From Faunimonas pinastri (GTDB taxonomy: Bacteria; Pseudomonadota; Alphaproteobacteria; Rhizobiales; Afifellaceae), in assembly GCF_900110915.1 (NCBI RefSeq), contig NZ_FOFG01000008.1:124001-188000 (forward strand): a stretch of DNA of 64,000 bases, read 5' to 3'. The notes below the pieces were generated by a model. It made no database searches, was not told where the DNA came from, and worked only from the letters and a program-made list of their open reading frames with translations. Shown piece by piece: positions 45,620-55,141 of the stretch. The position numbers and the translations under genes were made by a program. Each line of letters starts with the position of its first letter. The stretch's first letter is position 1.

Positions 45620-48600
45620 ATGCGGATCGAGCGGCATTATACGAGCGAAGGCCAGTCGCCCTACGAGGGGATCGCGTTCCGGACCGCCACCAGCGAAATC
45701 CGCAACCCGGACGGCTCGATCGTCTTCCGCCTGGCCGATATCCAGGTGCCGGCCTCCTGGAGCCAGGTCGCCAGCGACATCATCGCCCAGAAGTACTTCC
45801 GCAAGGCCGGCGTCCCCGCCCGCCTGAAGAAGGTGGAGGAAACCTCCATCCCCTCATGGCTCTGGCGCTCGGTCGCCGACACGGAAGCGCTGGCCGCCCT
45901 TCCCGCCGGCGAGCGCTACGGCTCCGAGATCGATTCGCGCCAGGTCTTCGATCGCCTTGCCGGCGCGTGGACCTACTGGGGCTGGAAGGGCCAGTACTTC
46001 GACGGCGAGGCCGACGCGCAGGCCTTCTATGACGAGCTGCGCTTCATGCTGGCGACGCAGAAGGCCGCGCCGAACTCGCCGCAATGGTTCAACACCGGCC
46101 TGCACTGGGCCTATGGCATCGACGGCCCCGGCCAGGGCCACTATTACGTGGACTTCGAGACCGGCAAGCTAGTGAAGTCCAAGTCGGCCTACGAGCATCC
46201 GCAGCCGCATGCCTGCTTCATCCAGTCCGTCGGCGACGACCTCGTCAACGAGGGCGGCATCATGGACCTGTGGGTGCGCGAAGCCCGCCTCTTCAAGTAC
46301 GGCTCCGGCACCGGCTCCAACTTCTCGCGTCTGCGCGGCGAAGGCGAGCGGCTGTCCGGCGGCGGCAAGTCCTCCGGCCTGATGTCCTTCCTGAAGATCG
46401 GCGACCGCGCGGCCGGCGCCATCAAGTCCGGTGGCACGACGCGCCGCGCGGCCAAGATGGTCGTGGTCGACATCGACCATCCCGACATCGAGGCCTACAT
46501 CGACTGGAAGGTGAAGGAAGAGCAGAAGGTCGCCGCTCTCGTCACCGGTTCCAAGGTCGTCTCAAGGCACCTGAGCGCCGTGATGAAGGCCTGCGTCAAT
46601 TGCGACGGGCCGGAGGGCGACTGCTTCGACCCCGCGAAGAACCCCGCCCTGAAGCGCGAGATCCGCGCCGCCAAGAAGGCGCAGGTGCCGGAAAACTACG
46701 TCCAGCGCGTGATCCAGTTCGCCAAGCAGGGCTACAAGGACATCGAATTCCCCGTCTACAACACCGACTGGGATTCCGAGGCGTACCTGACCGTTGCCGG
46801 CCAGAACTCCAACAACACCGTGCGCGTGGAAGACGGCTTCCTCAACGCCGTTGAGAATGACGGCGACTGGAACCTGATCCGCCGCACCGACGGCAAGGTC
46901 GCCAAGACCCTGCAGGCCCGCGATCTCTGGGAGCGCATCGGCTATGCCGCCTGGGCGTCCGCCGATCCGGGCATTCACTTCCACACCACGATCAACGACT
47001 GGCACACCTGCCTGAACGACGGCGAGATCCGCGCTTCCAACCCGTGCTCGGAATACATGTTCCTGGACGACACGGCCTGCAATCTCGCCTCCATGAACCT
47101 CCTGCAGTTCCGCAAGAACGGCCAGGAGTTCGACACGGTCGCCTTCGAGCACGCCACGCGCCTGTGGACCGTCGTTCTGGAAGTGTCCGTGCTGATGGCG
47201 CAGTTCCCGTCCAAGGAAATCGCCCGCCTCTCCTACGAGTACCGGACGCTGGGCCTCGGCTACGCCAATATCGGCGGCCTGCTGATGACCTCCGGCATTC
47301 CCTACGATTCGGCGGAAGGCCGCGCCATCTGCGGCGCAATCACCGCGATCATGACGGGCGTGTCCTATGCGACCTCGGCCGAGATGGCCAAGGAGCGCGG
47401 GCCCTTCGCCGGCTTCGAGCGCAACCGCGAGGTCATGCTCAAGGTCATGCGCAACCATGCCCGCGCCGCCCGTGGCGAGACCGCCGGCTACGAGAAGCTG
47501 CATGTCACGCCCGTGCCGCTCGACCACTCGTCGCTGAAGACGCTCGGCGGCAACGGCGACAACCTCGCCGCCCGCGCCGTCCATGCCTGGGACCAGGCGC
47601 TGGCGCTCGGCGAATGGCACGGCTACCGCAACGCCCAGTCCACCGTCGTCGCGCCGACCGGCACGATCGGCCTGATCATGGATTGCGACACGACGGGCAT
47701 CGAGCCGGACTTCGCGCTGGTGAAGTTCAAGAAGCTCGCCGGCGGTGGCTACTTCAAGATTATCAACCGCGCGGTGCCGGAAGCGCTCGCCACGCTCGGC
47801 TACGACCAGAGGCAGGTCGACAACATCATCTCCTATGCGGTCGGCCACGGCACGCTGAAGAACGCGCCCGGCGTCAACCACGAGACGCTGAAGGCCAAGG
47901 GCTTCACCGAGGAGAAGATCGCGGCGCTCGAAGGCGGCCTGGGTGCGGCCTTCGACATCAAGTTCGCCTTCAACAAGTGGTCGCTGGGCGAGGACTTCTG
48001 CAAGGACGTGCTGAAGCTCACCGACGAGCAGCTGAACGACATGTCGTTCGACCTGCTCGCCGCCATCGGCTTCTCCCGCAAGGACATCGACGCCGCCAAC
48101 ATCTTCTGCTGCGGCGCGATGACCGTGGAAGGCGCGCCGGAGCTGAAGGACGAGCATCTCGCCGTCTTCGATTGCGCCAATCCCTGCGGCCGCCTCGGCA
48201 AGCGCTACCTTTCGGTCAACAGCCACATTCACATGCTGGCGGCGGCGCAGCCCTTTATCTCGGGCTCGATCTCCAAGACCATCAACATGCCGAACTCCGC
48301 GACGGTCGATGATTGCAAGGAGGCCTACATGCTCTCCTGGCGCCTCGCCCTGAAGGCCAACGCGCTCTATCGCGACGGCTCCAAGCTGTCGCAGCCGCTG
48401 AACGCGTCTCTTATCGCCGACGAGGAGGACGAGGAAGAGGACCTGATGGAAGCCCTGATCGCGGCCCCCGCCCCGGCCAAGGCGGCGATCGCGGCCGAGC
48501 GCATCGTGGAGCGCATCATCGAGCGCCAGGTCCGCACCCGCGAGAAGATGCCGGACCGCCGCAAGGGCTATGCCCAGAAGGCGATCGTCGGCGGCCACAA

Positions 48601-49417
48601 GGTCTATATCCACACCGGCGAATACGACGACGGCCGCCTCGGCGAGATCTTCATCGACATGCACAAGGAAGGCGCCGCCTTCCGCGCGATGATGAACAAC
48701 TTCGCCATCGCGATCTCGCTGGGCCTGCAATACGGCGTGCCGCTCGAGGAATACGTGGAGGCCTTCACCTTCACCCGCTTCGAGCCGGCCGGCATGGTCT
48801 CCGGCAATGCCGCGATCAAGAACGCCACGTCGATCCTGGATTACGTGTTCCGCGAGCTGGCCGTCTCCTATCTCAGCCGCCACGACCTCGCGCATGTCAC
48901 CCCCGACGACACGCATTCCACCACCATCGGCCGCGGCGTCGCCGACGATCGGCAGGTGAACGCGGCTCCGGTTTCCAGCGGCTACACCCGGGGCCGGCAG
49001 ACTTCGCTGCAGCTGGTCTCCGGCGAGCCGAAGGGCTTCGGCGGCGGCAATGGCGGCTCGGCCGGTGGTTCGGCCGCGGGCAAAGGCGGCGTGACGCTCG
49101 CTCCGGCCGTGGCTGTCGCCAAGGCTCCGGGTTCGATCGCGGTCGCGGTTTCCGGCAACACCGCCTTCAAGCGGGAACTGGCGCCGGAAACGGAGATCTC
49201 CGGCTTCGAGGCTCACGAGCACCATCATGAGCACGAGCACGACCGTCAGCACGACGCCGAGCATCATGCCCGCGCCAACAAGGCGGCCAAGGTCGCGGAA
49301 GCCCGGATGAAGGGCTACGAGGGCGAGAACTGCTCGGAGTGCGGCAACTTCACGATGGTCCGCAACGGCACCTGCCTGAAGTGCGACACCTGCGGCTCCA
49401 CGAGCGGCTGCAGCTGA
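45620..49417 (+). CDS. nrdJ: Vitamin B12-dependent (class II) ribonucleotide reductase NrdJ
   Basis: Reduces ribonucleotides to deoxyribonucleotides with adenosylcobalamin as radical generator, active with or without oxygen. 1265 residues from the ATG at 45620 ([20 protein letters not shown]), preceded by GACGAGG; a TTG at 45599 is in frame but overlaps the NrdR-like box. Barrel features include [40 protein letters not shown], the active-site cysteine in [19 protein letters not shown] and [20 protein letters not shown]. The C-terminus has a His-rich segment ([19 protein letters not shown]) and the redox cysteines [20 protein letters not shown]. The long form is typical of Rhizobiales. The cobT/cobS pair at 7-9 kb supports B12 supply. 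Confidence 0.96.
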   Translation: MRIERHYTSEGQSPYEGIAFRTATSEIRNPDGSIVFRLADIQVPASWSQVASDIIAQKYFRKAGVPARLKKVEETSIPSWLWRSVADTEALAALPAGERYGSEIDSRQVFDRLAGAWTYWGWKGQYFDGEADAQAFYDELRFMLATQKAAPNSPQWFNTGLHWAYGIDGPGQGHYYVDFETGKLVKSKSAYEHPQPHACFIQSVGDDLVNEGGIMDLWVREARLFKYGSGTGSNFSRLRGEGERLSGGGKSSGLMSFLKIGDRAAGAIKSGGTTRRAAKMVVVDIDHPDIEAYIDWKVKEEQKVAALVTGSKVVSRHLSAVMKACVNCDGPEGDCFDPAKNPALKREIRAAKKAQVPENYVQRVIQFAKQGYKDIEFPVYNTDWDSEAYLTVAGQNSNNTVRVEDGFLNAVENDGDWNLIRRTDGKVAKTLQARDLWERIGYAAWASADPGIHFHTTINDWHTCLNDGEIRASNPCSEYMFLDDTACNLASMNLLQFRKNGQEFDTVAFEHATRLWTVVLEVSVLMAQFPSKEIARLSYEYRTLGLGYANIGGLLMTSGIPYDSAEGRAICGAITAIMTGVSYATSAEMAKERGPFAGFERNREVMLKVMRNHARAARGETAGYEKLHVTPVPLDHSSLKTLGGNGDNLAARAVHAWDQALALGEWHGYRNAQSTVVAPTGTIGLIMDCDTTGIEPDFALVKFKKLAGGGYFKIINRAVPEALATLGYDQRQVDNIISYAVGHGTLKNAPGVNHETLKAKGFTEEKIAALEGGLGAAFDIKFAFNKWSLGEDFCKDVLKLTDEQLNDMSFDLLAAIGFSRKDIDAANIFCCGAMTVEGAPELKDEHLAVFDCANPCGRLGKRYLSVNSHIHMLAAAQPFISGSISKTINMPNSATVDDCKEAYMLSWRLALKANALYRDGSKLSQPLNASLIADEEDEEEDLMEALIAAPAPAKAAIAAERIVERIIERQVRTREKMPDRRKGYAQKAIVGGHKVYIHTGEYDDGRLGEIFIDMHKEGAAFRAMMNNFAIAISLGLQYGVPLEEYVEAFTFTRFEPAGMVSGNAAIKNATSILDYVFRELAVSYLSRHDLAHVTPDDTHSTTIGRGVADDRQVNAAPVSSGYTRGRQTSLQLVSGEPKGFGGGNGGSAGGSAAGKGGVTLAPAVAVAKAPGSIAVAVSGNTAFKRELAPETEISGFEAHEHHHEHEHDRQHDAEHHARANKAAKVAEARMKGYEGENCSECGNFTMVRNGTCLKCDTCGSTSGCS

Positions 49418-49436
49418 GAAACAGGACGATAACAGA

Positions 49437-49470
49437 TGCCTCCGCGGCTTACGCGGAGGCACCTTATCAG
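49437..49470 (+). terminator. Hairpin terminator after nrdJ
   Basis: Perfect 10-bp stem TGCCTCCGCG (49437-49446) / CGCGGAGGCA (49452-49461) with GCTTA loop. The T tail is short (CCTTATC), so it may be a weak or factor-assisted terminator. It separates nrdJ from the zinc-ribbon/TIR insert. Confidence 0.65.
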
Positions 49471-49513
49471 GAGTGGAAGCGGAAGAGAGTTCACCCGTAA
49501 CGGAGTAGCGGCG

Positions 49514-49675
49514 ATGCCATCCCAAGTTCGCTTTCGGTGCGACAATTGCGGCAACCGGTTCGAAGAAACTGTTCTCACGAAAGAGGAGATACAGGAGGCT
49601 CAACGACGCGAAACTCAGCTCGGGCGCATTCATTGCCCCCGCTGCAAACGCACTGACCTTGCAAAAGGTTGGTGA
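49514..49675 (+). CDS. Small zinc-ribbon protein
   Basis: 53 residues, MPSQVRFRCDNCGNRFEE, with two CxxC pairs (CDNC at about 9-12 and CPRC near 40-43) that should bind one zinc ion, separated by a charged helix (LTKEEIQEAQRRETQLG). The open frame extends upstream to 49436 through the nrdJ terminator hairpin, so the ATG at 49514 is preferred. Similar tiny ribbons bind nucleic acid or partner proteins. It ends 15 bp before the TIR gene on the same strand, and its base composition is lower in GC than nrdJ, suggesting the two arrived together. No specific family recognised. Confidence 0.65.
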   Translation: MPSQVRFRCDNCGNRFEETVLTKEEIQEAQRRETQLGRIHCPRCKRTDLAKGW

Positions 49676-49690
49676 ACTAAGCCGGCGGAG

Positions 49691-50362
49691 ATGATCCGTT
49701 TGCCCGAGACAAAGAACACTGTGAATGTCTTCGTCTCGTACTCTCACAAGGACGAAGTTCACTGGGACAAGCTGCGGACGCACCTCGCTCCGTTGAAGCG
49801 CCAAGGACTCATTTCCCTCTGGTGGGATCACGACATCCTCGAAGGGGGAGAACTCACTCCAGAGATCCGGAAAGCCTTGCGGCAATCCAACGTGTTCGTG
49901 GCCTTGGTCAGCCCCGATTACCTAGCATCTCACTACTGCTTCGACATAGAGTACCAGTACGCGCTCCGCCGACGCCAGCGAAAGACCATGCATGTAGTTG
50001 CTGCGATCATTCGCCCCTGCGAGTGGAAGCATACTGAGATGGTGCGGTATAGATCGCTTCCGAAAGACGGCAAGTCGGTAACCGAGTGGAAGAATAGAGA
50101 CTCAGCTTACGAAGATATCGCAGCCGGTTTACGTCGAGTGGTCGCAGCCGTTGTAGCTGAGCAGGCGAGCAAGCCTCCCCTCTCCCGAGAGACAGACAAG
50201 CGACGGCAAAGACCGAAGTCTAGCGGCCTCGGTAAACCTGCCGGGCAAGTTGGCGCAAAACCAACATCGCCCAGGAAAGGCATCGCCGGCGCTCCGACAA
50301 AAACAGCTTCAAAGCGCTCCGCAGCTACACGTACTCAGCGCCCAAACTCCAAAACTGCCTAA
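49691..50362 (+). CDS. Stand-alone TIR-domain protein with basic C-terminal tail
   Basis: 223 residues. The TIR fold covers about residues 9-155: NVFVSYSHKDEVHWDKLRTH (box 1), LWWDHDILEGGELTPEIRKA (box 2 and the BB loop), and FVALVSPDYLASHYCFDIEY. Glu87 in CFDIE is at the position of the catalytic glutamate of NAD-cleaving TIR domains. Residues about 165-223 are a disordered-looking tail rich in Lys, Arg, Ser, Pro and Ala, suited to binding nucleic acid or membranes. No sensor domain (STAND, SIR2, Argonaute) is fused. The ATG at 49691 directly follows GGCGGAG, so initiation may be weak or coupled. Bacterial TIR proteins act in antiphage defence or as effectors; which applies here is unknown. 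Confidence 0.85.
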   Translation: MIRLPETKNTVNVFVSYSHKDEVHWDKLRTHLAPLKRQGLISLWWDHDILEGGELTPEIRKALRQSNVFVALVSPDYLASHYCFDIEYQYALRRRQRKTMHVVAAIIRPCEWKHTEMVRYRSLPKDGKSVTEWKNRDSAYEDIAAGLRRVVAAVVAEQASKPPLSRETDKRRQRPKSSGLGKPAGQVGAKPTSPRKGIAGAPTKTASKRSAATRTQRPNSKTA

Positions 50363-50438
50363 TTAGATTCGGCTACTCGCAATCTTGGCTCGCGAGAATG
50401 GGTTTGATCTTCGGCCGAACGGCGTTGCAGGTTAATTG

Positions 50439-50870
50439 ATGATCCCTATTCGCCCCGCTCTCGCCGCCCTTCTTCTCACCGCCGCCACGCCGGCGCTCGC
50501 CGCCTCTGACGCGCCGGAAGACCCGACAGCCAAAACCCTGGACGCCTGCCTCAACAGCGATCGTGGCACCTCGACCGCCGGCATGACCGATTGCGAGGAT
50601 ACTGCGGCGAAGGATTATGATCGGCGGCTGAACAAGGCCTATGGCGCGCTGGTAAAGGCGCTGGCCGCCCCGGCCGCGGAGAAGCTGAAGCTTTCCCAGC
50701 GCGCGTGGCTCGCCTTCCGCGACAGTGAGCGCAAGACGCAAAGCGCGCTGTTCGAGACGTTGCAGGGCACGATGTATGTCCCGATGCAGGCCGACGAGGT
50801 CATGGCGCTGACGCGCGAACGGGCGCTGCGGCTGGAATCCTATCTCCGGGTCCTCGCCACCGGTCCGTGA
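50439..50870 (+). CDS. Secreted DUF1311 (LprI-like) protein
   Basis: 143 residues from the ATG at 50439 (a TTG precedes it directly). Signal peptide 1-22 (ending ALAA). The mature part has the DUF1311/LprI pattern: ACLNSDRGTSTAGMTDCEDT with two cysteines, AAKDYDRRLNKAYGALVKAL and KLSQRAWLAFRDSE. Relatives inhibit lysozyme or are small periplasmic proteins without known role. Convergent with phoA, with a terminator between them. Confidence 0.85.
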   Translation: MIPIRPALAALLLTAATPALAASDAPEDPTAKTLDACLNSDRGTSTAGMTDCEDTAAKDYDRRLNKAYGALVKALAAPAAEKLKLSQRAWLAFRDSERKTQSALFETLQGTMYVPMQADEVMALTRERALRLESYLRVLATGP

Positions 50871-50892
50871 CACCGCCGGACACCGCCAACCG

Positions 50893-50931
50893 CCAAAACG
50901 AAAACCCGCCGCCTCCGGGGAGGCGACGGGC
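50893..50931 (-). terminator. Rho-independent terminator of phoA
   Basis: Stem arms 50905-50916 and 50919-50930 (12 bp, one mismatch). Read on the minus strand it ends in GGGTTTTCGTTTTGG, giving a good U tract for the phoA transcript. Confidence 0.8.
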
Positions 50932-50959
50932 TCTCTGAACTGCCTGTGCGGCTTGAGGC

Positions 50960-52393
50960 TTACTTCAGGCTGAGCGCATCGCGCATGGTGAAGAAGAGGT
51001 CCGTCTGGTCCGTCAGGCCCATGACGTTGGCGGCGCCCGGACCGAAGGCGGCGACGCGAAGCTGCGTGCCGGTATGGCCCTGCGAGTCGGTCTCGGAATT
51101 GCCGTAGCTCACCGCCATCACCGAGCCGTCCTTGGTCATCAGCGCTTCCGTCAGCCCCGGCGCCTTGGTGTCGGGCTCGACGATCTGGCTGGAATGGGCG
51201 TGGTCGGCCGTGACGACGACCAGAGTGTGACCATCCTTGCGGGCGAATTCCAGCGCCTTCTGCACGGCTTCGTCGAGGTCCACCGTCTCGCCGATCTGGC
51301 CGCAGGGATTGGCGGCATGGTCCTGCTTGTCGATGGACGCGCCCTCCACCTGCAGGAAGAAGCCCTTTTCGTTGGTGCTGAGGAGCTCGATCGCCTTGCC
51401 CGTCATGTCGGCCAAAGTCGGGATCGCGGCGGTGCGCTCGGCATTTGGCTCGCAGGTCACGGCCGGCTTGTCGAGATTGCCATGCAGGCTGGCCTTCGGG
51501 CCGTTCCAGCGAACGGGCATGTTGCTAGGCGCGAAGAGGCCGAGCACCGGCGCGTCCCCGTTGGCCTTTGTGACGGCCTTCAGCTCGTCGGCGTTCTTCA
51601 CGACCTTGAATCCGCGCGTCTGCGCCTGATCCATCAGGGTCTTGCCCTGCCACTCGCCGGCCGTCGCGATCTCGTTGAAGGTTTCAGCGCCGCCGCCCAG
51701 CATCACGTCCGGACGCGTGTTCAGCATCTGCTCGGCGATGGAGCCCGCGCCGCCCTTTTCCAGCGCGTTGCCGGCACACTTCGCGGTCGTGGCCTTGGGG
51801 CCATAGCATTTGCGGTCCGTGACATGCGCCACGAGCACGGCCGGGGTGGCGTCCTGCAACTCGGCGGTGGATACGTCGCCCGTGGCAAGCCCGGCGGCCT
51901 TCGCCAGCTCCAGGATCGTCCGGTGCGGCTTGCCTTCCACATCGACGCCGATCGCGCCGTTATAGCTCTTCACGCCCGTGGACCACGCTGTGCCGGACGC
52001 GGCGGAGTCGGTCACGTAGTCCGGCTTGCCTGTATCCTTGTGCAGGGAATAGTGCGTGTACTGTCCGGTGACCGGCAACGCGTCGATCCCCTTGAAGAAG
52101 CCGCCGGCGCCTTCCGCATAGTTGCGGGCGAGCGTGATCTCCGAATCGCCCATGCCGTCGCCGATCAGCAGGATCACGTTCTTCGCCGGGCCGGTGACGA
52201 GCGCCGCCCGCATGGCCTCCGTCGCATCGCCACTGAGACGGCGCGCGCCGCCGGGCGCCTTCAGGTCGCCCTGCGCCGCGCGTACCGTCGTCGCATTGGC
52301 CGAAGCAGGCTCCTGCGCATGGCCCACGGCCGCGCCGGAAACCAGCAGGATGACGGACGAAAAAGTTGTCCTCAGAAGATTACGATTGGCCAT
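50960..52393 (-). CDS. phoA: Alkaline phosphatase PhoA
   Basis: Periplasmic zinc/magnesium phosphomonoesterase releasing phosphate. 477 residues with a signal peptide (about 1-26, ending GHAQ). Metal and active-site regions are visible: [19 protein letters not shown], the nucleophilic serine in [39 protein letters not shown] and [11 protein letters not shown]. Length and order match E. coli-type PhoA. A phosphate regulon promoter (Pho box) is expected upstream but I could not assign one with confidence. Confidence 0.94.
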   Translation of the reverse strand: MANRNLLRTTFSSVILLVSGAAVGHAQEPASANATTVRAAQGDLKAPGGARRLSGDATEAMRAALVTGPAKNVILLIGDGMGDSEITLARNYAEGAGGFFKGIDALPVTGQYTHYSLHKDTGKPDYVTDSAASGTAWSTGVKSYNGAIGVDVEGKPHRTILELAKAAGLATGDVSTAELQDATPAVLVAHVTDRKCYGPKATTAKCAGNALEKGGAGSIAEQMLNTRPDVMLGGGAETFNEIATAGEWQGKTLMDQAQTRGFKVVKNADELKAVTKANGDAPVLGLFAPSNMPVRWNGPKASLHGNLDKPAVTCEPNAERTAAIPTLADMTGKAIELLSTNEKGFFLQVEGASIDKQDHAANPCGQIGETVDLDEAVQKALEFARKDGHTLVVVTADHAHSSQIVEPDTKAPGLTEALMTKDGSVMAVSYGNSETDSQGHTGTQLRVAAFGPGAANVMGLTDQTDLFFTMRDALSLK

Positions 52394-52530
52394 GGTGTCC
52401 GGCTCCGGGTTCGAAAAGGCGCGAGAAATGCGCGCTGACGCCCTTCTGTCCCGAGCAGGTCACGGTTTGATGACAGCCGCAGCCGAGGCTAAAGCGGCCT
52501 TGAACGCACGATCGGGCGCGTTTCGAGGGT

Positions 52531-52953
52531 CTATTCCGTCGGGATGAACTTCAGGACCCCGGCCACACGATGACTGCCGCTATCCTGTGGATGGGTCACG
52601 CCGTCGTTCACCGGCACCTCGGGAAAATCGAAGGGGCTGATCCCGGAAAGGCACGCGACGTTGACGCCGAAGAGGTTCGGGTCGGAGCGGCGCTTGTGAT
52701 GCGTGTAGATACCGCAGCGCGAGCAGAAATAATGCTTCGCGACGTGCGTGTTGAACTCGTAGAGCGTCAGCGCGTCGGCGCCCTGCAGAATCTCCAGATC
52801 GCCCACCGCTGCCGAGACCGCGACCGCCCCGCGCATCCGGCAATAGGAACAGGTGCAACGCCGCGCCGTGTGAAGCCCATCCGTCAGCTTCACGCGAAAG
52901 CGCACCGCGCCGCAATGGCAGGCCCCCTCGATCTGGTCGATGTCGTAGTTCAA
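52531..52953 (-). CDS. GFA (CENP-V) family zinc protein
   Basis: 140-residue glutathione-dependent formaldehyde-activating enzyme/CENP-V fold protein. Zinc ligands are in GACHCGAVRFRV, TCSYCRMRG and YFCSRCGIYTHHKRRSDPN. The TTG at 52953 was chosen: it is preceded at proper distance by GGGAGG and gives the compact family N-terminus; an ATG at 52998 in frame would add 15 residues. True activity of most members is unknown. Confidence 0.85.
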   Translation of the reverse strand: MNYDIDQIEGACHCGAVRFRVKLTDGLHTARRCTCSYCRMRGAVAVSAAVGDLEILQGADALTLYEFNTHVAKHYFCSRCGIYTHHKRRSDPNLFGVNVACLSGISPFDFPEVPVNDGVTHPQDSGSHRVAGVLKFIPTE

Positions 52954-53026
52954 CGTCGCCTCCCTTGCCCGCTTCGGTGACGAAGCATGCGTCGCCATGC
53001 CGGGACTATCACCTGGCCGCCGATTA

Positions 53027-53578
53027 TCACAACAACTCCGCCGCTTCCGCCAGCCGCCGCACCTCCCGCCAGGTCGCGAGTTCCTGCCGTGCGTCTTCCA
53101 GCGCCCTGTGCCGGGGCACGCGTTGCTCGGCTTCGGCGCGGGCGGCGGCGAGGATCTCCGCCGTCAACCCCGCGATTTCATTCGGAACCACGCCCCGCGC
53201 AAGAAGCATGGAGCGTGCCGTCTCGGCCTGCACATCGTCGGTTTTCTCCAATCGCAGCTCGTGGCGGGGCCGGCCGCCCGCGCGCAGGAGCGCACTCAGC
53301 CACTTGCCATCCCAGGAGGGCGCGCTGGCGCAAAGCCGGTGCCCGCCCAGTTCGCTCGCCATCCGCTCCGCCACCACCACGTGCGAGGTGCCCTCGCCCA
53401 CCAGCATCTCCCGCGTGATGTTGTGAATTGCCGCGGCTTCGTCGTCCCAGTCGATCCAGTCCGGCGCGGGCCGGATGAGATGCGCCTCCTCCCGGCCATC
53501 CTCGAAGACCCAACCCACCTCGATGGGGTAGCTCTTCTTGCCAAGCGAAGAGGCTTCGAAATCCAAGAAGACAAGCAT
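53027..53578 (-). CDS. DnaQ-like 3'-5' exonuclease
   Basis: 183 residues with the DEDDh exonuclease pattern: FLDFEASSLG (first Asp and Glu, residues 5-8), ASAPSWDGKWLSALL (second Asp) and HRALEDARQEL (His and last Asp). It starts at the ATG at 53578; the frame continues through the tRNA antisense, which is not coding. Similar small exonucleases are common in Rhizobiales and may act in RNA or DNA trimming. Last chromosomal protein gene before the tRNA and the accessory region. Confidence 0.8.
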   Translation of the reverse strand: MLVFLDFEASSLGKKSYPIEVGWVFEDGREEAHLIRPAPDWIDWDDEAAAIHNITREMLVGEGTSHVVVAERMASELGGHRLCASAPSWDGKWLSALLRAGGRPRHELRLEKTDDVQAETARSMLLARGVVPNEIAGLTAEILAAARAEAEQRVPRHRALEDARQELATWREVRRLAEAAELL

Positions 53579-53689
53579 CGCGTTCCCTCGTTCGCAGGAA
53601 CAAGCCGCGATATGCGCGGGAGGTTTCAACGACCGTCCATTTTCATCCCCACTTTGATAACTGCCTGTGAAGAACATGAAAGAGACGGC

Positions 53690-53717
53690 TTGCGCACCGC
53701 GAGAGCGGGCGCTATAC
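53690..53717 (+). promoter_or_regulatory. Candidate promoter of tRNA-Pro
   Basis: TTGCGC (53690-53695), 16-bp spacer, CTATAC (53712-53717). Position fits transcription starting a few bases before the tRNA. Confidence 0.5.
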
Positions 53718-53731
53718 GAAGCCCACTTTGG

Positions 53732-53808
53732 CGGAGCGTAGCGCAGCCTGGTAGCGCACCTCGTTCGGGACGAGGGGGTCGGAGGTTCGAATCCTCTCGC
53801 TCCGACCA
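53732..53808 (+). tRNA. tRNA-Pro (anticodon CGG)
   Basis: 77-nt cloverleaf: acceptor CGGAGCG pairs with CGCTCCG, D arm with GCGCAGCCTGGTAGCGC, anticodon stem CCTCG/CGAGG with loop TTCGGGA (anticodon CGG), T arm GGTTCGAATCC, and encoded CCA (GACCA at the 3' end). The accessory region begins right after it, and tRNA 3' ends are common integration sites. I found no second copy of the tRNA 3' end within the window. Confidence 0.97.
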
Positions 53809-53825
53809 ATGATTTCAAGGACTTA

Positions 53826-53885
53826 GCGGGAGGCCCGAAACTCCCGCCAATGATACCGCCAACGAAACGATAGATCCGTTGGCGG
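53826..53885. repeat. Two inverted repeats just downstream of the tRNA
   Basis: GCGGGAG (53826-53832) / CTCCCGC (53841-53847) and CCGCCAACG (53856-53864) / CGTTGGCGG (53877-53885). A related imperfect sequence, ATCCGTTGACGCGGT, follows near 53946. They could be part of an attachment-site arm region or a terminator for the tRNA. Confidence 0.6.
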
Positions 53886-54020
53886 GTCAGTCCACCCCCC
53901 TCCTCGATCGCTTGGCCTTAACCAAGTGACTGCAGATACACGACAAATCCGTTGACGCGGTAATCCCGTGAGCTCATCTTTCCCTTGGCGGGCAACCGAC
54001 GGGGTGGGGAGTTTCGAATC

Positions 54021-54317
54021 ATGAGTAGCAATCCAGTCGCAGGAATGGACGAAGCCTTCACGGCAGGCATCATGGGTGTCGGCTTCGCTGCCCTTAACGG
54101 CGCCCGCCGAGGGTATCAGAATGCTCAGCGTCAGAACCTTCAGCAAGTCGCCTGGGGCTGGGTCCGCGAGGCCCAGGCGCAGGAGGCCCGAGCCGATGCA
54201 GCGGAGGCAGCGCTGGCGGCGGCCAACCGAGAGATCGCCCGGCTTCGTAGCGAGGTGTCGGCCGCCCGCCGACAAGCCAATGAGTACCTTCTCCTGCACC
54301 ACATCCTCACGTCTTGA
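54021..54317 (+). CDS. Small coiled-coil protein of unknown function
   Basis: 98 residues (MSSNPVAGMDEAFTAGIMGV). The first third is small-residue rich; residues about 40-88 form an Ala/Glu/Arg heptad-like coiled coil (REAQAQEARADAAEAALAAA, then EIARLRSEVSAARRQANEYL). The ATG at 54021 lies ten bases after GGGGTGGGGAG. First gene of the accessory region after the tRNA and followed by its own terminator. No family recognised. Confidence 0.6.
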   Translation: MSSNPVAGMDEAFTAGIMGVGFAALNGARRGYQNAQRQNLQQVAWGWVREAQAQEARADAAEAALAAANREIARLRSEVSAARRQANEYLLLHHILTS

Positions 54318-54320
54318 AAA

Positions 54321-54352
54321 GAAAGCCCCGGACCTGCCGGGGCTTTCTGATT
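54321..54352 (+). terminator. Rho-independent terminator
   Basis: Perfect 11-bp stem GAAAGCCCCGG (54321-54331) / CCGGGGCTTTC (54337-54347), loop ACCTG, then TGATTCT. Lies between convergent genes. Confidence 0.8.
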
Positions 54353-54370
54353 CTGGCCCTGCACCTACCG

Positions 54371-55141
54371 TCAACAGGCCGCCAGGAGGACGGGCGGAAG
54401 TTGCCGCTCCACCTCCTCGTCGAGTTCTCGCTCACGACGGCCGCGCAGTTCCAGGACGCGATCCTGGAATGACTGCCGTGGCGCCGTGGCGGCAGCCGCT
54501 TCCATCCTATCCACCGCCGCAGGAGAGATCAGCGTCGGCGCCTGCCGTACGCCAGCGATGTTGCGGCCGCCGTAGACGTGAAGCCTCTGCTCCATCGGAT
54601 CAGAAGACCGAAGACGGTGCCGCTCGGCCGCGTTGAGAGACCGGAGCCAGTGCTCGGTCTTCAGCTCGAAACAGGACAGGTCGACGCGGGCGCGGTCCTT
54701 GTCCGTCGACGCCATGATGAACTGCTTGTAGGTGGCGTCGGCGGAGCGAATGTCGGCCGCAGCCTTCTCCATTTCGCGCTCGGTCATCTCACGGCGGTAA
54801 AGCAGGCCGTCAGGGCCGACCGTGAGCGTTGAAGGCATCTCCAGGTCCGGCCGCGGCCTCGACCGCTGCGTCGAACCCGGGACGTCAGACGGCAACCGCG
54901 TTTGACGCTTAACGTCCTGGACCGACTGCGGATCATTGCCCTCACCCGGGCCGCCTGAGACCAGGCCCTTTGCGATGGCGCCAGGCGCCGACAGGACCGC
55001 GTCGGCCACGTCCAGGGCACTCTCGACCGTTGGTTTGAAGACACGCTCCCAGGTGATCTGGCCACCTCGCAGCACAGCCTTGACGACGCTGCGCATGGCG
55101 TTCTTCACGGCCCGCGCGATGGCGATCAGCATGCCTCTCAT
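54371..55141 (-). CDS. Unknown accessory-region protein; a truncated second copy lies at 62.5-63.0 kb
   Basis: 256 residues. The N-terminus is a positively charged amphipathic helix (LIAIARAVKNAMRSVVKAVL); the middle is Ser/Pro/Arg-rich; residues about 115-205 look folded, with REMTEREMEKAAADIRSADA and DLSCFELKTEHWLRSLNAAE; the C-terminus is a Glu/Arg-rich helix. The ATG at 55141 was chosen because CAGGGGG lies eight bases before it; ATGs at 55147 and 55162 are also in frame. A diverged partial duplicate is recognisable at 62550-62976. No family recognised; it is probably phage-derived. Confidence 0.65.
   Translation of the reverse strand: MRGMLIAIARAVKNAMRSVVKAVLRGGQITWERVFKPTVESALDVADAVLSAPGAIAKGLVSGGPGEGNDPQSVQDVKRQTRLPSDVPGSTQRSRPRPDLEMPSTLTVGPDGLLYRREMTEREMEKAAADIRSADATYKQFIMASTDKDRARVDLSCFELKTEHWLRSLNAAERHRLRSSDPMEQRLHVYGGRNIAGVRQAPTLISPAAVDRMEAAAATAPRQSFQDRVLELRGRRERELDEEVERQLPPVLLAAC

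Noticed and set aside
46562-49885. 1107-codon minus-strand frame opposite nrdJ
   Set aside because: Antisense shadow of nrdJ with repetitive Asp/Arg/His composition and no family features.
53579-53818. N-terminal extension of the exonuclease reading through the tRNA antisense
   Set aside because: The extension [20 protein letters not shown] is the well-known false translation of a tRNA-Pro complement; the real protein starts at 53578.
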